The translations under genes were made by a program, and so were the position numbers. The notes under the pieces are model-generated. The model did no database searches. It had not been told where the DNA came from and worked only from the letters and a program-made list of their open reading frames with translations. From Norana najaformis (Eukaryota; Annelida; Clitellata; Crassiclitellata; Hormogastridae): a stretch of DNA of 64,000 nucleotides. This document shows, in pieces, positions 11,727-23,640 of the stretch; the first letter of the stretch is position 1, and every line of letters begins with the position of its first letter. The stretch spans positions 12,964,712-13,028,711 of the forward strand of contig OZ029915.1 in the NCBI GenBank assembly GCA_964023275.1. The letters are read 5' to 3'.

Positions 11727-14700
11727 TCTGCATTTAGTAAGCGCCACTATCTAATGACTAATTATCAATCAATGGCGCAGAGCAATTATAAGTGAACTTG
11801 CTCAAGGTTCTCACACATTAACCTTCTCTGGGGAAGATCGGACCCGTACTCTCCGTGTTACAAGCCGAACGCTCGAACTAATCGGCCACCATGTCCCACT
11901 GATTAGTAAGCTTAAATCCCTAAATGACATCCATTTTATCAAATGATTAGCCTTCTTTTGAGAGCTCTATTTGCTAAGTTAGCCCAATAGTAACAGAGCT
12001 ACCGTGGTTTTATTATTCTTATCGTAAACTTAAGATTATCTTGTAGTTGCTGACGAAGGTCACTTGTGCATCGTATCAGCTTCGAAGAAACCAACTCATA
12101 TAATTGGGTTGTCCGACCGTCAGCGAATCTGTGGAACAAAACTCCAGCCTTGGATTGTTGAAGCACGAATTGGTCAAAAAGTCGGCGTTAGTCTACTCGA
12201 TTTCAGTACTTCACTTACTGGGGATAGCAGTCAACCATGCAACTACCATGGTGTCTTGGTAGATAAAGCTGGGAAAAGAAACATCTCAATCTGTAGCGAT
12301 GGGATGCAGAGGGAGAAGAGAATATATACATCTGCTGGAAATTCAGTGAATATATTCTTAAATCAACCTGATACATTGGAAGGCGACATCCAGTTCATGT
12401 TGGAAGTCGAAGGTTATTTTTAAGTTTTACTAAATTTGAATGAACTTTAATATCAGTTTCATTATTGAAGATTTTAAGTAAAAGTTATCACCGAACCTTT
12501 TTAAAGGTCTTTGAAAAATAGAATTATTGAGCTACTATGAAAATAATAGTATGTTCTGGAATAACTGTAAAATGATTTCAGAAAGGCTGTTTTTATTTTG
12601 TAGCTATCGGTTGTTCGGATATGGTTCCTCCAGAAGATGCGTGGCTGAAGAGGGACAACGATGCAATTGTGGTTGGATGTTACTCTACTCGCCAGACTTG
12701 GCATCTTAATTGTCAAGAAGGAAAATGGATTGGCGTCTTGGGTAACTGTTCACAAGGTAAGAATTTTAAAATTTCTTAATTTAATTTTGAGAATCAAAAC
12801 CATTTTACGAAAGCTTAAATTGCAATTCATGTATTTTTGGTTCTGAATATTAATGTAACGTGTGTTAAGATCGCTATTATCTTTGCAGTATTTCCTAGAG
12901 CGTCCCAATGATGCAGTTTGAACAAAATGAGGGACTTCTCAAATGAAAATATATATTTTAGTTACAATTATTAAATACTACAACAAGTGAATGGACATGC
13001 AGTGGAAAATGATTTTTAGGGTCCGATGCACGAGAAAGAACGGTGTTTTAAGTCATGTATACGAAAACTTGGAACCAACTAGCACGCAGGGACTGACTCG
13101 AAAAAGCCACAAGCTATCTGATTGTTGGCGCGGCCTACTGATTATCGAGTACTACTCCTGCAGGACCTTAATTCGGTTCCTATCTTCTGCTGTCAGTCAT
13201 TGCACTGCATCTCATATCTAGCCCCTCCATCGAATGCATGGTCGCTGCTCTTTCATGGCCTTTTTAGATATCAACCAAAGGCCTACCTCTTTCAACCAAG
13301 GCTTACTCAACACATATTGTTCTCTGTCTTGGTGAATGAGAATCTGAAAATAGAACTGAATTTCGACTAAATTTTGATACGCCATCGATTGATACCTTAT
13401 GAATAAGACGCCGGTGCTGTGGAAGTTTTCATTTATCATTAAGAAGCACGTGTGTTGATGTTTAAATGGGAAGAGCTGCAAGGGCGATAATGCAGTAAAT
13501 TAGGCGGGTCAGTATGAAGGATTGTTAGTGTTTTCTGTAGTCCTGTGTATTGTACGTGACGACCAGCTTTCTGCTCAGACTGCCCTGTGGCTCCGTCTTT
13601 AGACTTTTTGCAAAACCAGAATCACTGATTAGCTTGATTTTCTATTTAAGAAAATATATCTTTTCACCGGAAAGATTGTATCTGTCCCATCTGTAACTTC
13701 CCTGCACAGATCCGCACGAAACGGTAAATACTTAGGCCTACAAAAGAGTAAATATGTGCAGCCTATTTAGGCCGGTTTACTAAAATGTCTTCCGCTGATC
13801 TTAGTGACGAATATTCTGCTACAACTGTGCCTTTTGCAGATAATCCAGTACACAGTTCTGTCATTGGAGGATCCGAAATTTCAAATGACGAAGAAGGTAA
13901 CGCATTTCTACTACTAAGCAGCAGTGTTTCTCTATTATTCAAATTCTACAGCGTACAAGCTGCCACCTTAATTCATCTCTGGCTTTCTCCGATGTTATTG
14001 AAGGGTTCGTTTTTTGGAAATGAAATAAAATTATCCAGGGTGCACATGTTGTTTGACTAAGAAGCTCAATCAACTTTGAAATGATAAAAACGCTGGACCA
14101 TATGCACCTATTCAATGCGTTTTATTCGCGGAAGGGTTAAATTTTCAGTCTGTTAATATATAATTACTTCATTCGGTTTATAGAGAAATGCCTATGTCAT
14201 CAACTCGTTTCTTTTGAAATCTTTCGTACTGCTCCTGACTATCAAATTTGTTTTACTTTTCACATACTTCTTGCAATTCATATAAAATCTCCAGAATCTG
14301 AACTTATAATTCATTTTATTTGAAAAATAATACGAGATCCTTCAAATCAACCTTTGATTAATTGAAGATATGATTAAATTCGACATTTATTATAAATGCA
14401 CGTCTAGCCTAGTCTTCACTTAGGTTTTTTATAGGACAATTCAGGAAAATTTAAGAGTCTTAACTAATACTATATGACATATCTAGCTAGCTCTTAGTCA
14501 TTACTTTGCACGTCATTGCTTTTTCTTATCCTTTCCTTATCCTTGATGTTTAAATACTAAATATCTCATTGTTTATTAGTTTTAGTTATTGTCGCAGTCG
14601 TTGGATTTACTGTGGCAGTTTGTCTTGCAATTTTATGCACAGGAGCAGTTTGCTTGCGAAGGTGTGTTATAATGTTTTCTGTATTCTTCATCTATATTCA

Positions 14701-15656
14701 GGAAACCCGAATGGATCGCTTAATTATAGCAGGACAGCTATTCGACTCACAGACGCACAGGGCTAGGCATTAGTATCACTATTATGCAACGGTATCATAG
14801 TTCTAGCTTTTCCAGTCTTTTAGTATGAATAATTATTAATACAACCTTTACAGAATCCAGAAACTTATTTAATCACAGTGAGTGTCTTAAGTTAATGATG
14901 AAGAAATTCATTATTACTAAACAGTACATATAAATCGAGTGGAGACACATTGTGAAACGGGCATCGGACACCTACGGGCATTGAGCCCACGGTTATTGAT
15001 GATGATGATGACATATAAGATGAGCAATGCAACTAAAGCACAGAAGTGTGCATGCATAAATGTGTATGTAGTTGTGTGTATGTAAGGTTGTATGTATGTA
15101 TATATGTAGTCAGGTGGGTAGCTAGGTAGGCATGCATGTATGCATGCATGCATATATATATGCATGTATGTGTGTATGGTATTGTATTCTATTATGTTGC
15201 ATTGCGTTACATTGTATTACAGTGTATTACAGTATCACGGTACTTAACTAAGCAAATAGGCTTTAGAATGTACGCCAAGCAGAGTCATATGCGGATGTAC
15301 GTATATGAAGAAAGACAGCCATTTGTCGGCATTCTGCTTCGTCTAAGTTTTGTCAATGAATAAAATTTTGTAAGGCAAAAAATTTATAGTATTTTTTCTT
15401 GCTGTTTTTTGTTGAATTACCTACGTAAGTTGCATCGCCTGTTCTGATTTTATTTAGGTACTACAGTCAATTCAGAAAACAGCAAGAATACAATACATTG
15501 AATCAACCAAGTGTTTCATCTGGATGCCAGCAGCATGGACAGCTATTGCCTTCAGGTTATGCAACGCACTTCAGTGGAATTGCTGTTCAACAAAACCCAA
15601 CGTACTCGGTCTACGGAGGAGATGGCGACGTCAGTGAAACCCCTACTGTTATGTAG
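10390..15656 (+). CDS. receptor gene 2: SUEL lectin / CUB-like / Sushi-like / TM protein
   Basis: Seven exons: 10390-10486, 10951-11274, 12047-12412, 12604-12756, 13840-13896, 14580-14661, 15458-15656. Together they give an uninterrupted 425-aa protein with phases 1,1,1,1,1,2. Signal peptide MVLNVLYLASIFLALMN. Lectin exon with YGRMRIGRC, FGCSADVL, DRKCSGK and the PCLPGL..YLE..YDC end. CUB-like exon with RICGTKLQPWI and four Cys. Sushi-like exon with GCSDMVPPEDAW and CQEGKWIGVLGNC. Stalk of 19 residues ending SNDEEG. Membrane helix followed by LRR. The tail has QEYNTL and NPTYSVY, so it carries both a YxxL signal and a canonical NPxY motif (clathrin adaptor or PTB-type binding in other proteins). 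N-glycosylation sequons occur in the ectodomain. Function in cell-surface glycan recognition is inferred. The TM and tail exons lie inside a segmental duplication and are repeated at 53189-54194. Confidence 0.82.
10537..10672. repeat. (ATC)n microsatellite
   Basis: Interrupted CAT/CGT trinucleotide array in intron 1 of gene 2. Its minus-strand open frames (Met- or Asp-rich runs) are artefacts of the repeat. Confidence 0.9.
11353..11411. repeat. (TA)n microsatellite
   Basis: TA dinucleotide run with regularly spaced TTA interruptions, in intron 2 of gene 2. Confidence 0.9.
11682..11900 (-). repeat. tRNA-derived SINE with (TAA)n tail
   Basis: On the minus strand, TGGCCGATTAGTTCGAGCG resembles an A box and arm, and a degenerate B box (GGGTCCGATC) follows about 45 bp on. 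The element ends in a clean (TAA)n tail, seen on the + strand as (ATT)n at 11682-11726. The order head-body-A-rich tail fits a SINE inserted in intron 2 of gene 2. Confidence 0.5.
12760..13835. other. intron 4 of gene 2
   Basis: About 1.1 kb between the Sushi-like and stalk exons. Short open frames at 12991-13481 on both strands show no recognisable domain, and I identified no repeat family. Confidence 0.4.
14934..15010 (+). mobile_element. 77-bp 5'-truncated LINE 3' end with target-site duplication
   Basis: The insertion is bordered by ACATATAA on both sides (14926-14933 and 15011-15018). The duplicate locus near 53540 has the empty site with a single ACATATAA. The insert matches the 3' end of the LINE on the minus strand at 51738-52085 (shared GGACACCTACGGGC and a GATGATGATG tail). 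Confidence 0.85.
15060..15175. repeat. TGTA/TGCA-rich simple repeat
   Basis: Interrupted (TGTA)n and (TGCA)n in the last intron of gene 2. The same array occurs in the duplicate at about 53590-53715. Confidence 0.8.
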
Positions 15657-15796
15657 GGACGACCATCCAGTCTAAGGTGACTGGACTTCGGACTGAACGC
15701 TATGCTTGATAAGCCTGCCACTTAGATTTAGATCAGTTATACACTTGAGCAATCAACATTTTAATAGGAATTTTGACTGTACTGCGAATATTTCGC

Positions 15797-15802
15797 AATA
15801 AA
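15797..15802 (+). terminator. poly(A) signal of receptor gene 2
   Basis: AATAAA 141 bp after the gene 2 stop codon. It is kept at the equivalent position (54334-54339) in the duplicate. Confidence 0.55.
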
Positions 15803-18330
15803 AATACATAATTTTAGCTGAAACCGAGAATTAACAATTAACCTTAATCAAAAGAAATGTAGAACTTGATATAGAAACGACCACACAGTAAGTTCTGAAT
15901 ATGAAGACCCTAGGAGTATGAACTGCATTTGCATGTGAAAACACTAGTGCAGTATTGGCGCAACCTTAGAAATATTGGCAAAGGAGCTAAACTTTTGGTG
16001 GAGAACATGAATGATACTGCTACGAGAATGATATTTCAGCAATTTAATATTTGCTAGACGTTTTGGGTTAAACTGCTAATACAGTACCTCAGATGAATCT
16101 GGGACAACGATAACGCTGAATATCTAGAACATGAAGAACATGATGAGAGTCATGGTTTTTCAGCCAATCGTGACAGACTCTGCATTTAATAATAATGACT
16201 CTAAGTTGCGAATATTTTCATTTGTACGATTCATCGGCATCTCCGTTCTATTTCTTGCCTCCAAATAAGAAGAAGCCAATGGACCTCCGTTAGGCCTTTT
16301 CATCGACCTTATCGGACGAACGAACACAGAATGCGACATTTTCTGCATACAGAGCAAAAGCTGCTTAAGGTTCCGAACTGAAATCTGAATCAGTAGACGC
16401 ATTTTTTTCTGGACAACTTTGTGTCTAAGGCGAACGACGGTGTTGATCCGAAAAACGACTTTGAAGAGATGGCATCTGAACCGCCGGTCACAGGTCATGA
16501 CGAGCTGGACTAGGCCTACATAAAAAATTACTGGATGCCTCCGCTCTTGATGCTAACAGCCTCCAATTCGATACAGCATCCAAATGGCTGCAGCAAAATA
16601 CCACGTGATCGAAAGATGTGTTAACTGGTTGACTGGTTACTTAGGTTGGTGGTCGCACGTTTCCATAGACGCCGAACAACACGTGCAACAAAGCCAACGA
16701 ACAACCATTCTTGCACCTAGACTATAAGACAAACTGCAAGATGTAAAATAGAAGCGTTCATAGGTTCATCAACTTTTCTACAGCTATATGTTACGTTACA
16801 CTTTTGTCGAAAAAAATGAAGGAAAAAGCCGTGACAACCGAACGACAGTCGAAAACGTTTTAGAAACCCGTATTTGTATAAATAATTATTTAAAAAATTT
16901 CATACGCTTATTAACGTTTAAAAGATATGCAGACAGCGCTTTTTCGCTAATTTCTTTTTTATATTAGTGTAATAAACCACTTTTCGTGCATGAATGTCCA
17001 TATTTTTCTATGACAATATTATAAAATGCATATAACCGGACTAATTTAAGCTTTTCTACTCGTAGAGTAACGTTAATGAAAGAAAATTTATATACTGTTA
17101 TAAGTCTTCAGACTCACAGAGTCGATAAACTGTAGAATGCTTCGAAAATGAATCGACAATGCAAATGGAGCTACACTGCTAAAGTGTTCCGTTTTCTCGT
17201 TTTTTTTTATTTTTATTAAACCGTTCCTTAACTTAATTGTCCGAAATTTCTTAATTATTAACGGCATTTTTGATAGTCTTTTAAAGTACTCAAAACCATC
17301 TTCTTGCTGCCTTCTGTACTTCCAAAGTAGAAGAAGATCAGTCCCTTCAGTTAATTCCTAAAGACAACCATTGATATGAAGTGTTAACGACTTCATTTTT
17401 CTTATACTTGATATAAGCACTCTCCCTTGTCGCCTAATCTTCTATATGACAGTGTAAGTCAGTGTACTCATTATAGCTGAGATTGCTAGGGGCATACGTA
17501 AAACCGAAATCTCAAATTAAATTTCTCCCCTTCTAAAATAACACAAGTTAAATCACATAATAATGATAACAATTATAACAGAGCAGAGTATCGTAGTATC
17601 GTAGTACGATATAGAACGGTGTAGCTAAATAGTTTACACTATCGTAATGTAAATGTAATCTGCAAAAGTAAACCCCCAAAAAGTCGAACAAAATCAAAAC
17701 TGAATTTGATGTTGAACTAAATTTGGCTGGCCATGCTAAACAATAAGCTGAAAACCGCGTATTTCTATCATACATAATAAAAAGTTACAATTTTATAAAG
17801 GTGTATAAGTCTCTTAGCGGTTACTTTTGAGAAATCGCGAGTTCAAGTTTACCGAAACTATGACCCTACCTACGTCCCTGGTCGAAGGTCATAAATGGTT
17901 ATAGGGGATTAGTATATGCATGGGAGCGTATTCATACACATCTAAGGCTGACATCAATGAAATATCTATTCAAACGGTTATGACTAATTTTTCATGACGT
18001 GGTCATTTGAATAATCGAGAAACGCAACTTCAAATTAGGCCATCAAAAGACATGTTAATTTATGTATTTTTGAGGCATCGTTGAAAATTAAAAATAAATT
18101 TACTTAGAAATCGAAACTTTACATAAGAACCTATAATGTGATAGCCAAGACAACAAGAATATAATTGTGCAAAGATTCATTTAGACCCATTTTGTGCCTA
18201 TTTGCCTTCAGAGCGAGTTTCTCGCAAATTTCCTTTTCCAACTTTATGAGGGCTTTCTCAGGCACGATCACAAGTATTAGCACAGTAACGGAGGTGTAGA
18301 AATTCAAACCCATTCTGAAACCATGTGATT
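15803..18330. other. 3' flank of gene 2 inside the duplication
   Basis: Open frames of up to about 110 codons here recur at 54697-57348 only because the block is duplicated. One of them changes frame between the copies. No domain was recognised and I do not call a gene. Confidence 0.5.
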
Positions 18331-18334
18331 CACA

Positions 18335-18422
18335 AACTTCTTTGCAATTTGTAATTGTAATTGTAATCGTAAATTTGTACTTTGCAACTTGAAAAGTAAC
18401 TCATCAAAGGCGCTCTCGATCT
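18335..18422 (-). mobile_element. L2-type LINE 3' end
   Basis: On the minus strand, GAGCGCCTTTGATGAGTTAC is followed by a tail of TTACGATTACAATTACAATT type. The same end occurs on the L2-like element at 21280-21340, and it is duplicated at about 56838-56922. Confidence 0.5.
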
Positions 18423-18599
18423 GAAAATACAAAAGTTTATTATAACTATATAGTTTTTTATCGTAAATTAAAGCTTTTATTTCTAAACTGTCGTATTTCG
18501 CATAGTCTATGACCTAGTACTAATAGTACGTTCTGTTTGACGATGCTGCATCATAACGAGCATTAAAGCGTCGCACTCCTTTATCCATGCTGGGAATTG

Positions 18600-18770
18600 A
18601 CATCTCCAGAGTACGACATGGTGGAGATAGTGGTAGTGAGGAAACAGAAGGAGGAGGGGAAAGAGAAGGTGATGATGGTGGTTAAGGTGATGGTCGTGGT
18701 GATTATGATCACAGCGGTGGTGGCAGCAGTGATGATAGTGGAGTGGAAGTAAAGAAAGGAAAAAGTGTTG
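18600..18770. repeat. G-rich GTGGTGAT simple-sequence stretch
   Basis: Purine-rich low-complexity sequence (GGTGATGATGGTGG type), also present in the duplicate at about 57100-57270. Its minus-strand His-rich frame is an artefact. Confidence 0.7.
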
Positions 18771-19225
18771 GTGGGGCGACAACATTATTTCGGCGGGAAA
18801 CATTTCGGTCGTTGTTAATTCAGCAACCCTCGTGACTAAACGATGCATATTTCTGCTATGGACCAGATGCGCTTTGATGCTAATGGCTGCACCGTGTTTA
18901 CCTTTAACCTATGCGTCGGGTTTCGAATCGCAAAATTGTGTAATAGTAAGGAAAGTCAGTAGGAATAAAAGATTTGAATATTGGGACTAAATTATGAGCG
19001 TCAAAAGAGAAGAATGTCAAGAGTAGACGTCAATATCAACACTTCATGTTCACTGTCCACACTAACGGCCTAGCACTGCGTTTTTCTTAATCATTTCCAT
19101 TCGCATCAATATAGTTCTATTTAATGCGTTTCAATAAGTCTGTCTTAGCTGTTTGATGTCTAAATGTAGCTGTCAAACGCTGGTTCTGTTTATAACACAT
19201 TTTATTCTGTCTACTCACTTACATG

Positions 19226-19248
19226 TTTTTGAGCTGGTCCCTGACCTC
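19226..19248 (+). promoter_or_regulatory. orphan copy of the receptor upstream element
   Basis: This stretch contains GAGCTGGTCCCTGACCTC, the element that precedes every receptor gene by 250-300 bp, and aligns with the gene 3 element at 57728. No signal-peptide exon follows: about 15 bp later the sequence changes to mobile-element DNA. The simplest reading is that it was the promoter of gene 2b, now separated from its exons. Confidence 0.6.
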
Positions 19249-19256
19249 TATGCATA

Positions 19257-19835
19257 TTAACATAATGTGCCGTCCAGGTTTTCTCCTTTTCCTCCTGCTT
19301 CGTCTTCGGCTGAGGGATCGCAAGGCCGAGGGGTCAATTGCCCTCTGCGGGAACCAGAGGTCGTGACCCGTTCATAGGTGCAAGGTTTTCTCGTGCGCTT
19401 TGTCTTTGTACTATAGACTACTGGAGTCCGACCGCGAAACCTTTTACTTCGTCGTCGGTCGGGGGACTCTCTTTGGACATCAGGACCATGGGGGCCCTGA
19501 GCGGATGGCCAATCCGACTCTTCGGTCCAGGCTATGTCCACGGCTCCCGGGTTGGGGGCAGCTCCCTTTCCTAGAGAGCCAGGGTTCGGTGTATTGTCTG
19601 GACGATATTTACTAGCTGGGACCTCCGCTGATTTCTTCGGCCGTGTTAGAACCTCGGGAGATCCTTCAAGGCGCTCCAAAAATCTCTCCAACAGGGCCTC
19701 CCCAAGCATAGTAAATTGCTTTAACATTTCTTCCCTTAAACTGGTGGATATCGGAGTTATTAAGGGGGTTGTTTCGTTCATACCCACTGGAAGGTCTTGT
19801 TCTGTGTCTACTTGCCTTACCTCTCGTAGGTCCAT
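19257..19835 (-). pseudogene. GC-rich mobile-element ORF, truncated
   Basis: 192 codons on the minus strand, much richer in GC than its surroundings. The product is polar, Pro/Arg/Lys-rich and low-complexity, with a basic patch RRRSKRFRGR. No catalytic motif. The stop codon falls in the duplicated flank, so the C-terminus is cut by the junction near 19263. It may be the gag-like or first ORF of a retroelement, but I cannot name the family. Confidence 0.4.
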
Positions 19836-19954
19836 ACTTACACAGATATTTATAACGTACAGATTTGTTTTATCTATTTATTGCAGAACAACCAATTACG
19901 CCACCTGGCGAACAGAAACTATATACAAGAACTTAATCTTATACTATAAAGAAC

Positions 19955-21083
19955 TTAAATGCTCTTAATCTGTTCTCTGTTGGAATTTTTCTTGACTTGG
20001 CAAAAGCTTTTGATACTGTCATGCTATCTTGATAAGGAAGCTTGAATTTTATGGAGTACGAGGACTTGTTGGTTTAAGAGCTACCTCCATGACAGGCAAC
20101 AGCAAGTTTTGTGTAATGGGGTCCTGTCTAGCATCAGATCCATCCGTTGTGGAGTTCCGCAAGGCTCTATTCTAGGCCCACTTTTGTTTCTGTTGTACAT
20201 AAATGACCTTACGACTTCATCTAAGTCACTTCATTTTATATTGTTTGCCGACGATACGAATGTTTTTTTATCTAATAAATCGTTGGATGCTATGATTGAG
20301 TCTGTCAATAACGAACTTGTATCAGTTGCTGACTGGTTTCGTGCTAATAGGCTATCCTTGAATTTACATAAGACTAATTTTATATTGTTTAGATCGCGTC
20401 GGAAGGTTCTTTGTAAATCAGCTATTAATAATTTTATCGATAACCAACTGATTACTCAAGTGAATTCATGTAAATTTCTTGGAGTTTATATTGACTCTCA
20501 TTTAATATGGAAAGAGCATATATCTCGTATATCATGTAAAATTGCTAAATGTTCTGGTATATTGTTACGCATTCGCTATATCCTGCCCCAACAGATATTA
20601 ATTAATTTGTATTATTCATTGATTTATCCTTACTTATCCTACTGTAACCTTTTATGGGCCTCTAATTATCCTTCGCGTATAAAATGCTTGTCTGTTTTGC
20701 AGCGCCGTGTTCTTAGAATTATTAAAAAAACTTTCGAAGTAAACGATATTGAACCCTGTTTTGTCAATCTCAATATTTTAAAAATTAATTCCATTAATAA
20801 GTTTCAGATCTCTGTATTTATGTATCAATATCAACATAAATTATTGCCAACGAAGTTTGATGGATACTTCAACATCATCGATCATCACTCATATTTTACT
20901 AGGATTCACGGTAATTATTATGCCAGTTTTGCTCGCACCAACACTCGATTATTCAATATTAAATGTGCGGGCCCTTCAATTTGGAACACTTTACCAATGA
21001 GCATTCGCATGTTGTCAAGTTTGAAACTGTTCAAAAGGCAGATGCGTCACTATTTAATAACATCTGTTTTGACTGCCAACTGA
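19955..21083 (+). mobile_element. LINE reverse transcriptase, 5'-truncated and frameshifted
   Basis: Non-LTR reverse transcriptase on the + strand. It begins with SVGIFLDLAKAFDTV (around 19975), shifts frame, and continues as a 324-codon frame from 20109. This has RCGVPQGSILGPLLFLLYIN, LFADDTNVF (the catalytic F/Y-ADD box) and the C-terminal GPSIWNTLP..LK.FKRQMR region. Endonuclease and N-terminal parts are absent, so it is not autonomous. Jockey/CR1/L2-type by motif. Confidence 0.85.
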
Positions 21084-21279
21084 ATTGTTCATACAAACCA
21101 TTAGTTTTTTGCTTCTTTTTTCTGAATTTTTTGTTATATAGGACTGTGTAATGCAGCGGACTTCTGTAGAGTTTTATTTTTAGTTTCATTTGTGTACGGA
21201 TTGTACATAACTTATTTAGTTTGCTTACAAAATGATACTTGCTTTGTTTACATTTCGATTGCCATCTTACGTCACTGAT

Positions 21280-22650
21280 GTTGTAATTGTAATTGTAATC
21301 TGACATTTATAAAGCGCCACTTCAAGAATAGACTCATCAGAAGCGCTCCCGACCCGAACCAGTGAGACCACTGGCAAATAATACAGACTTCAGGCGCTTG
21401 CGAAACTGCGGAAGAGACAAACTGAGGAATTCTAGCCGGAGCTCTCGGGAAAGGCGATTCCAGCTATTGGGTCCAACATAGGCAAAGCTTCTAGACTGCG
21501 CTGTAGCAGTGCGCATACGAGGGACAGTCAGAAGTCCAAGGGAGGCCGACCGGAGAGTGCTACGGCCTGGAACCAAGGAGACCGAAATGCAGAAGTCCTT
21601 AAGATATGATGGAGCAGAGCCAACGAGACAATTACGCATAAGCGTTAGGATCTTGAACTGGATCCGCTGCTGAATGGGAAGCCAGTGTAGAGTGTCCCGT
21701 ATAAAGGAAGTTATATGGCCATACCTGGGGACGCCTCCAATAAGACGGGCAGAAGCATTGAGAACAGATTGAAGCTTGGAAATATTGGCAAGTGAGAGTC
21801 CAGCAAAGATAGCGTTACCAAAGTCCACCCTGGTGCAGATAAGGGCATGAATTAGAGTAGTAACAGCATGAAAGGAGAGGGAGCGCGGATGGTACGAAGC
21901 TGACGAAGGTGGTAGAAGCATGAGCGGGAGACACTGTTAACATGATCGGTCAAGGAGAGTTCCCGGTCCAGAACAACCCCAAGATCACGGACTTTGGAAC
22001 AGAATTGAATGTCCGGAAACCTCTGGCGTAAGGATGATGAATCTATCTTTGCCAGCTGAGCACGACCACCAAGCCAGATGAACTGGGTCTTAGCAGAGTT
22101 CAGTCGGAGGCGATTGGAGGACATCCAGAGACCAAGGGCAGATGTTGCGTCAAGAATACTCTCAACCAGAGAGGAAGCCGCTTCCGCTGGGCCATGAACG
22201 AAGGCCTGAGTGTCATCTGCATACTGATGGACAGCAACACCCATGGGAAGGAGAACCCGTGCCAGGTCGGCAGTGTACAGAATGTAGAGGAGAGGGGCCA
22301 GAACAGAACCCTGAGGAAGGCCAAAAGGTATAAGGGACCAGGCGGAACGTGTAGGCCCAAAGATAACAGAATGAGAGCGGTCTGAGAGGAATGACTGAAA
22401 CCAAAGAAGGGCCGTATCATTAATGCCAAAAGATTTTTCCAGACGCTCCAAAAGGATAGAGTGATCCACAGTGTCAAAAGCAGCACTAACATCATAGAGG
22501 GCAAGAAGAGTAACATGTCCACGGTCAAAAGCTCCAAAGACGTCAGCCAGGAGACGTGTAATAAGTGATTCAGTAGAGTGGAACTTCCTAAATCCGGATT
22601 GAAGAGGAGGCATGAGGGAGTTAGAGTCAAGGTAGTCGACCAGATGTTAA
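21280..22650 (-). mobile_element. L2-like LINE reverse transcriptase, 5'-truncated, one frameshift
   Basis: The minus strand encodes LQSGFRKFHSTESLITRLL, DVSAAFDTVDHSILL, FGLPQGSVLAPLLYILYTAD and HQYADDTQAF (the YADD catalytic box) in one frame to about 21900. After a frameshift it continues as LHWLPIQQRIQFKI and SWNRLSRELR. The 3' end carries an ATTACAATTACAA tail (about 21283). The endonuclease is missing, so the copy is dead. Confidence 0.88.
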
Positions 22651-22795
22651 TAGGTGACCCTATTTAAGCGGGACCCAGGTCCCTTCTGGGTTTGCCTTTT
22701 GTATCCTGGCAAACTGTACGTTTTATGTGTAACCTGATATGTTGAATTTGGGATCAATAAAGAGAGTCAATCAAAATCAAATCAAATCTATAAAT
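22640..22795 (+). mobile_element. probable retroelement 3' end
   Basis: Abrupt composition change, then GGGATCAATAAAGAGAGTC followed by a (TCAAA)n-type tail. This fits the 3' terminus of a + strand non-LTR element with its own AATAAA. No coding part is present. Confidence 0.45.
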
Positions 22796-22799
22796 CTAC

Positions 22800-23640
22800 T
22801 CTACCTCCTGAGACGCGTGCAAACCTGGAGCATCATAAATTCCCTCTTTTTGATTTCAGTGCCTACTTTAGTGCATTTCTAATCCCATGGAAGTTTTCCC
22901 CACATCGGAACTTATCCGGTAAGCTATCATAAAGATAACAGCCGCTCAACTCACCCAGTTGGGAAGAGCTGTTGGCTCACAACGATCTAATACAGCAGCG
23001 AATACGAGTCGTGGTTCCTCGAAACAGCACCTCGAAGACGACGGCTCCACACGACAGCCAATCCGACTTATTCCTCTCGAATCCGCACACAGCAGATAAG
23101 GCTTAATCCCAGTCGTTCCAAACGACGAACAGATTTCCCGAAGAGCTATTAATCCGGTAATCCAAGTGATAGCGAGCGACTATGACTATTCAATCGCTAG
23201 ACGTTGGCCGATCGAACATACGATTTCCACAGGAGCTACTAATCCAGTAATCCACGTATTTCTGATCCCACACGTCCAGTAGTGATCGGTTGAATCGCTC
23301 CTGTCTGTTGAACTGCGCAGTATTTATAGGAAACGTTTCTCGGTCAGTTACGTGACCGTCCGCAATATTACGAGCCGGGAAGGTTTGTCTTTTTGACCTT
23401 CATACACGCCCCTGGCGCCGTACCATCTGTACGAATTAACCTCCGCACAATGATATATACTCTATAGATGGAGCGCAGCCGGCAAATAACGCTGCGCGTT
23501 GTGAAGCCACCGTCGCTACGCGACCTTGACCCGCTGGTTGGCGGTAGTCCACGTGTGTACATGGGATGCCGCTTTAAACCATCGAAATGCTGTTGATTTA
23601 TTCTGTTTCTTTGTTCGTATTTTTTCAAGTACAGAAAAGT
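22800..23640. other. unassigned, more GC-rich block
   Basis: Repeated short phrases (AGCTATTAATCCGGTAATCCA and AGCTACTAATCCAGTAATCCA types at about 23145 and 23235) and a TATTTATAGG box near 23320. It may be a retroelement terminal region. No ORF with recognisable domains. Confidence 0.35.

Larger units (their letters stand above)
14375..19263 (+). repeat. segmental duplication, copy A
   Basis: About 4.9 kb nearly collinear with 52984-57770. It covers the TM and tail exons of gene 2, the 3' flank, and the upstream element of the next gene. Differences are scattered substitutions, small indels, and a 77-bp LINE insertion only in this copy (14934-15010). Confidence 0.9.

Noticed and set aside
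16160..18848. Four frames conserved between 16.2-18.9 kb and 54.7-57.4 kb, which might look like conserved small genes
   Set aside because: The whole block is a recent segmental duplication, so conservation is not evidence of coding. At least one frame changes reading phase between copies.
19338..19968. Plus-strand frames opposite the GC-rich ORF
   Set aside because: Shadow frames caused by GC-rich composition; no domain.
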